25,872 bases of DNA from an uncultured Bacilli bacterium (lineage in GTDB: Bacteria; Bacillota_I; Bacilli_A; RF39; UBA660), in assembly GCA_934168005.1 (NCBI GenBank), contig CAKPMN010000014.1, forward strand, positions 1-25,872, read 5' to 3'. This document shows, piece by piece, positions 15,850 to 21,916 of the stretch. The position numbers and the translations under genes were made by a program. Position 1 is the stretch's first letter, and each line of letters begins with the position of its first letter. The notes under the pieces are model-generated. The model ran no database searches, was not told the origin of the DNA, and was given only the letters and a program-made list of their open reading frames with translations.

Positions 15850-16704
15850 TTACTTAACTATTAAACTAGCCGCTATTGCTCCATCACTAACCGCAGTTGT
15901 AAGTTGTCTTAAATCCTTTTTTCTAACATCTCCAACTACATAAATTCCATCAATAGAAGTTTTTATATCACTTTCAATATAACCATACTTATCAAGCTTT
16001 AATAAATCTTTAACTATAGAAGAATTAGGAACTTGACCTATCGCTATAAATAAACCCGATATATTAATTATCTCACTTTCATTTATAAAAGCACCTTCTA
16101 AGACATTATCTCCTACTAAAGATGTAACATTACTATTCATTATAAATTTAACATTATCTTTTTGTTCTAATTCTTTAACATATTTTTCTGCACCTTTAAA
16201 AGTAGAAGTTCTATGAACTAAATAAACAACACTAGCTATAGAAGATAAATATAAAGCATCAGTTAAAGCCGTATCTCCCCCACCTACAACCATAACAGGT
16301 TTATTTTTATAAAAATTACCATCACAAGTTGCACAATAAGAAACACCACGACCTATAAATTTATCTTCAATACCTAACTTTTTACTTACACAACCAACCG
16401 CAATAATAATAGAAGAAGCAAGATAAATAGAATTCTTTGTATAAACCTTACCACTTTCAACTTTTATAACTTCTTCTACTTTATAATTCATTCCCATATC
16501 ACTTGCTTGTTTAAACAAGGTATTAGAAAAATCAATTCCTGTGATAGACATAATTCCAGGGTAATTTTCAATAGTTGAAGCATTTATAATTTGACCACCA
16601 TAAAACTTAGATTCTAAAACTAATACTTTCTTATTGGCTCTAAGAAGATTAATCGCACTACTAAGACCAGAAGGACCAGCACCAATAATAATAACGTCGT
16701 ACAT
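15850..16704 (-). CDS. trxB: Thioredoxin reductase (NADPH), TrxB
   Basis: 284 residues, slightly shorter than typical TrxB (about 310). The FAD-binding GAGPSGLSSAI is at 8-18. The redox-active disulfide is CATC at 124-127, followed by DG. The NADPH-binding Rossmann loop GGGDTAL is at 141-147, with HRTSTFKG supplying the 2'-phosphate-binding arginine. The C-terminal FAD segment reads GIYVVGDVRKKDLRQLTTAVSDG. It passes electrons from NADPH to thioredoxin or a related carrier in the cytoplasm. The ATG at 16704 has a GGAGG site eight bases upstream. It is the first gene of the trxB-ohrR unit, with a strong promoter overlapped by a palindromic operator. No thioredoxin gene is present in the window. 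Confidence 0.95.
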   Translation of the reverse strand: MYDVIIIGAGPSGLSSAINLLRANKKVLVLESKFYGGQIINASTIENYPGIMSITGIDFSNTLFKQASDMGMNYKVEEVIKVESGKVYTKNSIYLASSIIIAVGCVSKKLGIEDKFIGRGVSYCATCDGNFYKNKPVMVVGGGDTALTDALYLSSIASVVYLVHRTSTFKGAEKYVKELEQKDNVKFIMNSNVTSLVGDNVLEGAFINESEIINISGLFIAIGQVPNSSIVKDLLKLDKYGYIESDIKTSIDGIYVVGDVRKKDLRQLTTAVSDGAIAASLIVK

Positions 16705-16737
16705 TCTAATACCTCCATTTTCATTAATTTAACTAAA

Positions 16738-16757
16738 TTTAATTGTATACAATTAAA
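16738..16757. promoter_or_regulatory. 20-bp perfect palindrome, OhrR-type operator
   Basis: TTTAATTGTATACAATTAAA reads the same on both strands. Its core AATTGTATACAATT matches what I remember of the OhrR operator core of Bacillus. It covers the -10 hexamer and the spacer of the trxB promoter, so a bound MarR dimer would block transcription. Confidence 0.8.
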
Positions 16758-16770
16758 CATATAAAGTCAA
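16742..16770 (-). promoter_or_regulatory. trxB-ohrR promoter
   Basis: On the minus strand -35 TTGACT (16765-16770), 17 bases, and -10 TACAAT (16742-16747). The -35 starts immediately behind the terminator T-run of the preceding gene. Confidence 0.8.
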
Positions 16771-16795
16771 TAAAAAAGGCTATTTATTGCCTTTT
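16771..16795 (-). terminator. Intrinsic terminator of the Cys-His-Asp protein gene
   Basis: AAAAGGC (16774-16780) pairs with GCCTTTT (16789-16795), loop of 8, then a T-run on the minus strand. The stop codon 16780-16782 lies at the loop edge. Confidence 0.75.
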
Positions 16796-17163
16796 AATTT
16801 TGTATAAACTAATGTTTTTATATCTATACTTTCTAATTCTTCTTCCATATTAGAAGCTATATTTAAACTAATTAAAGCAGAACCAAAAAATTCTTCAATA
16901 TAACTTATATCTAAATCATTAGCTTTTCTATATAAGTTACTATCAACCTCACCTGTTGAATCATATAACTTTCCTTCATATAAAAAAGCACAATGATCTA
17001 AATCTTTATGAATATAAAGTTCAATAGAAGGTTCAATGTATTTCATAATTTTATAAAATTCAAAACAACCGCCTCTTAAGAATAACTCTCTGCCATTAAT
17101 AAATATTTTTTCATAAAATAAATCAGTCGCAAGATCATTTATAAAAGATATTAAATATTCCAT
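16780..17163 (-). CDS. Small protein with a Cys-His-Asp arrangement, possible papain-like hydrolase
   Basis: I cannot name this 127-residue protein. It has one striking pattern: GGCFEFYKIM (Cys33), then DHCAFLYEGKLYDSTG, giving His57 and Asp68. A glycine-preceded cysteine at a helix start, a histidine in a beta strand, and an aspartate in a YDxxG turn about ten residues later is the order of catalytic residues in papain-like and transglutaminase-like folds. Small phage and bacterial hypotheticals share it. Enzymatic activity is inference only. No signal peptide or membrane segment is seen. The start at 17163 has an AAGGGAAG site. It is bounded by terminators on both sides, so it is probably monocistronic. 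Confidence 0.6.
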   Translation of the reverse strand: MEYLISFINDLATDLFYEKIFINGRELFLRGGCFEFYKIMKYIEPSIELYIHKDLDHCAFLYEGKLYDSTGEVDSNLYRKANDLDISYIEEFFGSALISLNIASNMEEELESIDIKTLVYTKLKGNK

Positions 17164-17203
17164 TAAAACACTTCCCTTTAAGTTAAATATTTTAACACAA
17201 TAA

Positions 17204-17225
17204 TAAAAAAAGAACTATTGTTCTT
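17204..17225 (-). terminator. Intrinsic terminator of the 129-aa unknown gene
   Basis: AAGAAC (17210-17215), loop TATT, GTTCTT (17220-17225), then seven T on the minus strand. The stop codon at 17215-17217 is inside the hairpin. Confidence 0.75.
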
Positions 17226-17604
17226 CTAAAAATTTTTTATTTTTTTCTATAAACCATTTTATTTCATCCTCTGTATAATATAAAGTATAATACTTAAATA
17301 CATCATCATAAAAATAAAACTTCTGTATCATTTGTTTTCCTTTTAATAATTCAAATTCATCAAAATGTTTAATTAAAACTATCTTCTCACAACTACCACC
17401 ATTATATATAAAATTTTCTAGTTTCCTAACTAACTCTTTTAATTCAAAGTAAGAAATCGCATCTCTAACATATTTAGTATCAATTTCATCATTTTTAATA
17501 GTTAAATCAACGGTAATCCAAAAATCTCCATCACTTAAACCTGTTGTATTGTTACTATTTTTAAACTCATAATCAAAAAATGTATCTTTATATTTTAAAA
17601 TCAT
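17215..17604 (-). CDS. Protein of unknown function (129 aa)
   Basis: Not recognised. It is a soluble acidic protein, beta-rich in the first half (FWITVDLTIKNDEI) followed by FELKELVRKLENFI, then further strands and a C-terminal helix (DEIKWFIEKNKKFLEEQ). The layout, with a tryptophan-containing strand and then an EL-x-x-L-x-x-x-L-x-x-F helix, recalls WapI-type immunity-like proteins, but this is weak. The start was set to ATG at 17604, where AGGTG lies six bases upstream; the GTG at 17613 is directly against the site. No toxin partner is adjacent: its neighbours are a secreted nuclease and the Cys-His-Asp protein. Confidence 0.55.
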   Translation of the reverse strand: MILKYKDTFFDYEFKNSNNTTGLSDGDFWITVDLTIKNDEIDTKYVRDAISYFELKELVRKLENFIYNGGSCEKIVLIKHFDEFELLKGKQMIQKFYFYDDVFKYYTLYYTEDEIKWFIEKNKKFLEEQ

Positions 17605-17663
17605 TAAACTCACCTCACCTATATTTTAGCAAAATATATTACTTAAAAACTGTAATAAAAATG

Positions 17664-18326
17664 TCATTTTAAGGAAGCATCTCCAGTCTTATAATCTATA
17701 TTTATCCCATCTTGAATATTGTAAACAAAAACATTAAACATAACTCCACTACCATTATCTTCAACAGAATAAGCTTCCATTATAACGCCATCAGCTACTA
17801 AATTATCACTATTATAAACAGGAGTAACACGATATAAAACATGGTTATTTGTTTCTTTTATATAAAATGCTACTTTATTTTCAAAAGGAAGCATGCTTAC
17901 TGTATTCATATGTCTTGTACAAGTAATTAAATTCTTTATATTCGCATTCTCTCCAGTAAGTTGATACCCAATTAAATGACATCTATTATATAAATACTTT
18001 CCATCAACAATATCAAATTTAATAGTTTTAAAACCAGTTGGTTTTATAGAACTAATGCTTCCTCTTTCACTAGTTGGCATAAGAGAAGACGATATATTGG
18101 CATAAGCAACACCTGCTCTACCAAGATAATCAAGATCACTATATTTTTCAAAAGTATTAGTATTTTTATCACTATCACTAAAATATGGAACATTATTATT
18201 TATTACAACATAATCACTACCACTATATGGCAAAATATCTAAATCATTAGAACTCTTCTTATTAGAATAAGCATAAACTAACACCAAAATTAATAAAACT
18301 AAATTAATAAATTCTTTTCTTTTCAT
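17664..18326 (-). CDS. Secreted or anchored DNA/RNA non-specific endonuclease, EndA-like
   Basis: 220 residues. An N-terminal signal anchor (about 7-20) is preceded by MKRKEF, so the enzyme acts outside the membrane. The beta-beta-alpha-metal nuclease core reads YNRCHLIGYQLTGENANIKNLITCTRHMN: His117 is the general base and the asparagines near 132 and 141 are metal and structural ligands. This corresponds to the DRGH region of EndA and related competence or scavenging nucleases, here with NRCH. The upstream FKTIKFDIVDGKYLY is also typical. Such proteins cut DNA outside the cell for uptake or nutrition. The gene ends in TGA, one of the few here. It has an AGAGGTAG site and follows the terminator of the GNAT gene. 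Confidence 0.88.
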   Translation of the reverse strand: MKRKEFINLVLLILVLVYAYSNKKSSNDLDILPYSGSDYVVINNNVPYFSDSDKNTNTFEKYSDLDYLGRAGVAYANISSSLMPTSERGSISSIKPTGFKTIKFDIVDGKYLYNRCHLIGYQLTGENANIKNLITCTRHMNTVSMLPFENKVAFYIKETNNHVLYRVTPVYNSDNLVADGVIMEAYSVEDNGSGVMFNVFVYNIQDGINIDYKTGDASLK

Positions 18327-18350
18327 ATTATCTACCTCTTTTATTATATC

Positions 18351-18379
18351 AAAAAAAAGAAGTCTTTTAAAACTTCTTT
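18351..18379 (-). terminator. Intrinsic terminator of the GNAT gene at 18367
   Basis: AAAGAAGT (18356-18363) pairs perfectly with ACTTCTTT (18372-18379), loop of 8 containing the stop codon (18367-18369), then a long T-run on the minus strand. Confidence 0.8.
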
Positions 18380-18795
18380 ACATACTTAACAAAACCTTCT
18401 TTTTTAAAATCATTTTTATATGCCACTTTAATACTATAAATATTAGATGGATTGATTGTTAAAGATAAAGATGAAACTGAAGTACTAAAATAAGAAGATA
18501 GCTCACTAAGTAATAAAGAAGCATATCCTTTATTTCTATATTCATTAAGTATCATATATCTTATATCAATAAAATCATTTATAGAAGATAACATAACTAT
18601 TCCAATATAACCCATATCTTTCTTATATAAAGAATACATATGCTTTTTATCACTATTTAACACTTCTTCATATAAAATATCTAAATAACCTAAGTACTTA
18701 ACTACTAAAGGATCATTAGATAAGTTAATAAATAGTGATTTATGTTCAAAATTAGATAAATCCAATTTTTCTAACTTAAAACTGTTTAGAAGCAT
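18367..18795 (-). CDS. GNAT-like N-acetyltransferase
   Basis: 142 residues with the GNAT core: strand IDIRYMIL, then NEYRNKGYASLLLSEL around residues 85-100, which is the acetyl-CoA-binding R-x-x-G-x-A turn and helix. Next come SLTINPSNIYSIKVAYKNDFKKEGF, the C-terminal Asn/Tyr segment that closes the active site. The substrate is unknown. It overlaps the end of the preceding unknown gene by 20 bases, which implies cotranslation, and uses an AAAGG site eight bases before ATG. Confidence 0.82.
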   Translation of the reverse strand: MLLNSFKLEKLDLSNFEHKSLFINLSNDPLVVKYLGYLDILYEEVLNSDKKHMYSLYKKDMGYIGIVMLSSINDFIDIRYMILNEYRNKGYASLLLSELSSYFSTSVSSLSLTINPSNIYSIKVAYKNDFKKEGFVKYVKKF

Positions 18796-19342
18796 CCTTA
18801 GAACCTTTAATATTTTGAATAACTTTAGCTCTATTAATTAAATCTAAATAGTGATTTAACTTATTTTTATCCGTTAAGCTTGCTAATCCAAAACTTTTTA
18901 AAATTAATGAAGTTGCCTCATCATAATAGCCAGTTTTATAAAGCATATCAACTAAGAAAATTATGTCGCTATTATCTGGATTTTCAAATAATAAATCAAG
19001 CATTTCTTTAATATAATATTTACTACCAACAAAAGCAATATCTTCATATAAAAAAGCATAATCACAACTACCATCCATAGAAGATATAACTTGATAATTA
19101 TCAAAGCTTCTAAAACTAATAGAATTAACAATACTAGGCTCTACTTTAACATAGAAAAACTCGCTATCAAAAGAACTTAATTCATCAAACCTATCACAAT
19201 CACCAAATGCTAAAACAAGTTCATCCATAACTGATTCTGAAATATAGTATTTATCATCTTCTTTAAATACAACTTGTCCACTCATCAAACGTACATCTTG
19301 ATCTCTTAAAGCTGAATTTAAAATACCAATAGCTTTTTTCAT
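18776..19342 (-). CDS. Protein of unknown function (188 aa)
   Basis: Not recognised. The N-terminal part up to about residue 115 is beta-rich with no clear motif (GQVVFKEDDKYYISESVMDEL). The C-terminal part is helical, with the look of a helix-hairpin repeat (LVDMLYKTGYYDEATSLILKSF) as in TPR-like segments. No membrane helix or signal is seen. It begins at 19342 after GGATGTGAT and is driven by a good promoter. Its end overlaps the GNAT gene, so the pair forms a small operon; a protein substrate or partner of that GNAT is possible but only a guess. Confidence 0.6.
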   Translation of the reverse strand: MKKAIGILNSALRDQDVRLMSGQVVFKEDDKYYISESVMDELVLAFGDCDRFDELSSFDSEFFYVKVEPSIVNSISFRSFDNYQVISSMDGSCDYAFLYEDIAFVGSKYYIKEMLDLLFENPDNSDIIFLVDMLYKTGYYDEATSLILKSFGLASLTDKNKLNHYLDLINRAKVIQNIKGSKDASKQF

Positions 19343-19363
19343 ATAATCACATCCGATTGGAAT

Positions 19364-19391
19364 ATTATAACACTTTTAAAAAAAGGTGCAA
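19364..19391 (-). promoter_or_regulatory. Promoter of the unknown/GNAT pair
   Basis: -35 TTGCAC (19386-19391), 16 bases, and -10 TATAAT (19364-19369) with TG one base ahead (extended -10). The -35 sits right behind the terminator of the previous gene. Confidence 0.7.
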
Positions 19392-19415
19392 GAAAAAAAG
19401 AAGATAAATCTTCTT
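19391..19415 (-). terminator. Intrinsic terminator of the coiled-coil two-TM gene
   Basis: AAGAAGAT (19398-19405) and ATCTTCTT (19408-19415) form a near-continuous stem that needs a loop of about four bases in practice, followed by seven T on the minus strand. The stop codon 19414-19416 is at the foot of the stem. Confidence 0.7.
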
Positions 19416-20598
19416 ATTTTATATTGTTATCATAATTAATATCAGAAACTTGATATTTTTTTCTTTCCTTAAATGAAGTCATAAGTACATTAACAGCCCA
19501 TCCTAATGCTGCAAGTACAAAAAAGTAAGTTACCCCAAATACTGAAACAGAAGGCCATGAAGTCGCATCAATTAAGCCTAATAAAGATGCCCCAACACCC
19601 ATTGATGTAACAACTGTAAGGTTACCAATAGAATTATCCGTAACATCTGACTTTAAGTCCTTAATAGAACTCTTTGCTGAATTCAAATAAGTTTGAGTCA
19701 TATCCCACAAATATTGAATGTAATTTAAAGTATCCCTTAAAGTTTCATATCGATATCCAGAAACAAGTAAAAATTCAGTTAATTCATCATCACTCTTAGC
19801 TATTTTTTCTCTTGTTGATATATAAGTAGACATCTGATTAATACGACCATCTATTAAGTTAACAGTCTTAGAATATTCTTCTAATTTAGTCATGAAACTT
19901 ACTATTTCTCTACCCTTAACGTTCTTCTTTTCTTTTACTTCATCTATTTTTTCCCATATTATTCTATGAATATTTAAATAACGATGAAGTTGACCTTTGA
20001 ATTCACGAATAAATATTTGTTGTTCAATATATTTTTCAATATTAGCTAAAGATTGTTTTTTATTATTTATAAAATAATATTTATCCCCTCTTATAACATC
20101 ATATTTTTCACAATCAAATTCAAAATATTTTTTGCTATCATTAACAGATAAAATATCAATTATCTCATCACGAGTTGCATTTTCACATATAACAAAATAA
20201 GGATAAATTGTTGTTATATTAGCTAACTCTTTTGGAACAGGAGCTCCAAGTGAAAATAAATAATTAAAAGATGGAGATAAGCATTGTTCATAATAATCTT
20301 GAACTTTGCGAATATCTTCAAATAAAGTCTCTTGGCTAACCTTTTCATTATTAACAGTTATTAAACCATCTTCATATACTTTTACAATAAGTGAAGAAGT
20401 AGTTCTAAAAGAAACAAATTCTTCTCCATTAACTCCATAGTCAATACTTTCAATTTGTAATCCTTTATGATATTTTTTAAGCTTATTTTTATCTAAATTA
20501 AGTTTAGATTCACAATTTCTTAAAAAATCATATATTTCAGTTAATTGTAACATGGTTCTTTGAAACCAACCACCAATATAAACATTACTTATTTTCAT
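19414..20598 (-). CDS. Helical membrane protein with two C-terminal TM segments
   Basis: 394 residues, not assigned to a family. Residues 1-190 are a mixed alpha/beta cytoplasmic domain. About 190-320 is strongly helical and probably coiled coil (EYSKTVNLIDGRINQMSTYISTREKIAKSDDE...). Two hydrophobic helices follow at about 327-347 and 352-375, then a short charged tail. An N-terminal soluble domain, long helices and two terminal TM segments is the topology of CorA-like metal transporters, but the GMN motif between the helices is absent (GLIDATSWPSVSV is there instead), so transport is not supported. The start at 20598 has an AGAGGGAT site. The stop codon of the upstream GNAT gene lies inside that leader. 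Confidence 0.6.
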   Translation of the reverse strand: MKISNVYIGGWFQRTMLQLTEIYDFLRNCESKLNLDKNKLKKYHKGLQIESIDYGVNGEEFVSFRTTSSLIVKVYEDGLITVNNEKVSQETLFEDIRKVQDYYEQCLSPSFNYLFSLGAPVPKELANITTIYPYFVICENATRDEIIDILSVNDSKKYFEFDCEKYDVIRGDKYYFINNKKQSLANIEKYIEQQIFIREFKGQLHRYLNIHRIIWEKIDEVKEKKNVKGREIVSFMTKLEEYSKTVNLIDGRINQMSTYISTREKIAKSDDELTEFLLVSGYRYETLRDTLNYIQYLWDMTQTYLNSAKSSIKDLKSDVTDNSIGNLTVVTSMGVGASLLGLIDATSWPSVSVFGVTYFFVLAALGWAVNVLMTSFKERKKYQVSDINYDNNIK

Positions 20599-20601
20599 AA
20601 A

Positions 20602-21045
20602 CTATCCCTCTACAGGTTTAGAGAAGAACCCAGCATCATCTAAGCTAAAACCATATTTTTTATAACATGCATGCGCAGGAACGCGTACATTATTAGACCA
20701 TAATTCCATTGTTTTTACATTATGTAAACTACAAATATCTTCTATTTTTTCTAGCATTTTTGTTGCTATATTGTGTCTTCTATACTCTGGTTTAACACAA
20801 ACATGATTTAAAATAGCATAGATATTCATCTTTTCATACATTGTTTCAATAATAGTTATTTTTGCATGAGCTATTATATTACCATCAACTTCTCCTACTA
20901 AATATATATCATTAGGATTGCTCATTGTCTTTCTAAAACTATTATAAGCATATTCCAAACTAGTTTCTTCAAAGAAACATTCATTACATAAATCAACTAT
21001 TTTACTAACATCATCAATAGTTGCAATTCTAAATTTTACTTCCAT
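20602..21045 (-). CDS. GNAT family N-acetyltransferase
   Basis: 147 residues, a canonical single GNAT domain: FRIATIDDVSKIVDLCNECF at the N-terminus, central strand HVCVKPEYRRHNIATKMLEKIE at about 85-107 (the R-x-x-x-I-A acetyl-CoA turn, with Asn in place of the usual Gly), MELWSNNVRVPAHACYKKYGFSL at the C-terminus, where the ACYKKYGF segment is typical. It most resembles RimI-like acetyltransferases; the substrate is unknown. It overlaps the end of the two-TM peptide gene by 17 bases and lies three bases before the coiled-coil gene, so the three form an operon. Confidence 0.9.
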   Translation of the reverse strand: MEVKFRIATIDDVSKIVDLCNECFFEETSLEYAYNSFRKTMSNPNDIYLVGEVDGNIIAHAKITIIETMYEKMNIYAILNHVCVKPEYRRHNIATKMLEKIEDICSLHNVKTMELWSNNVRVPAHACYKKYGFSLDDAGFFSKPVEG

Positions 21046-21223
21046 TTTTACTACCCTTTCTCTCTTGATTTACTGCAATCAAAAATAATATAAAACATAA
21101 TATTCCAAAACTACATACTACAACTGATAAAATATAGTTTTTACTTTCTACTAAAGTCAAAACCAATTCAACTATTCCACTTAATAGACATAAAACAAAT
21201 AGTACCAAACACTTGCTATTCAT
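21029..21223 (-). CDS. Small two-TM membrane peptide (64 aa)
   Basis: Two hydrophobic helices, at about 4-21 and 29-48, are joined by a short acidic turn (LVESKNY), with a basic tail (NQERKGSKNGSK). ATG at 21223 has a GGAG site. It overlaps the downstream GNAT gene, which supports it being real despite its size. No function can be assigned. Confidence 0.6.
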   Translation of the reverse strand: MNSKCLVLFVLCLLSGIVELVLTLVESKNYILSVVVCSFGILCFILFLIAVNQERKGSKNGSKI

Positions 21224-21265
21224 AACACACTCCTCTACTTTTATAAGTATATCATAAATTTAAAA

Positions 21266-21293
21266 TAAAAAGTAGAACTTTACGTCCTACTTT
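21266..21293 (-). terminator. Probable terminator of the ltaS-like operon
   Basis: AAAGTAG (21269-21275) and CTACTTT (21287-21293) pair around an 11-base loop, then five T on the minus strand. The stop codon 21287-21289 is in the stem. Confidence 0.5.
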
Positions 21294-21916
21294 ACACTAA
21301 CAATACTTAATTTATTGTCTTCATGAACTATTATCAAAGATGCATTTTTAGGATAATCTAAATCTTTTTCATAAGATATAGTAAGATCAACATAATATGC
21401 TTTTGCGTCAGTTACTAAAGAAGAAGTATATAACTTTGAAGTTATATTATCAACAGTAACGTGACTAACTACTGGTAATTCTTGTTTTCTATCACCATAA
21501 ATATTACTTTCTACATATTTATAAATTGTATTTTTAGCTTGGATTTTAAATTCATTTTGCTTATCAGAATAAATATACTGAATACCTCCAACATCATTCT
21601 TACTAAGTGCATTATCAAGCGAATAAAAATCAGCTGCAAATATAATAGATATATAAGTAGCATACTTTTCTCCATCAACTATATCTGATGATAAAACATC
21701 TTTTAATTTAGAAAAATTAGAAGAAACTAACTTTGAATCATTATCATTTAAAGTATACCCATAGTCTTCTATTTCATTTAAAACTTTTACACCTTTAGTA
21801 TTACCTTTTAAACTATTATAAATATCACACAAACAATAGATCAAAATACCAAAAATTATAAAGCAAAATAAAGTAACTATAGGCCAAGTTTTTAATCTTC
21901 TAACCTTCTTTGTCAT
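21287..21916 (-). CDS. Membrane-anchored extracytoplasmic protein of unknown function
   Basis: 209 residues. A basic N-terminus (MTKKVRRLKTWP) and one TM helix at about 12-30 put the rest outside. The external part has a helical middle (NFSKLKDVLSS, DFYSLDNALSK) and a beta-rich C-terminal domain ending in ASLIIVHEDNKLSIVSVK, where residues alternate as in NTF2-like or DUF4829-like secreted domains; no family is certain. It starts 17 bases inside the end of the ltaS-like gene, so the two are cotranslated. A role in cell-envelope polymer synthesis is suggested by that link only. Confidence 0.65.
   Translation of the reverse strand: MTKKVRRLKTWPIVTLFCFIIFGILIYCLCDIYNSLKGNTKGVKVLNEIEDYGYTLNDNDSKLVSSNFSKLKDVLSSDIVDGEKYATYISIIFAADFYSLDNALSKNDVGGIQYIYSDKQNEFKIQAKNTIYKYVESNIYGDRKQELPVVSHVTVDNITSKLYTSSLVTDAKAYYVDLTISYEKDLDYPKNASLIIVHEDNKLSIVSVK

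Noticed and set aside
17664..17666. Mycoplasma-type code (TGA as Trp)
   Set aside because: Reading frames use TGG for Trp throughout, and TGA is a sensible stop for the nuclease and yunB genes.
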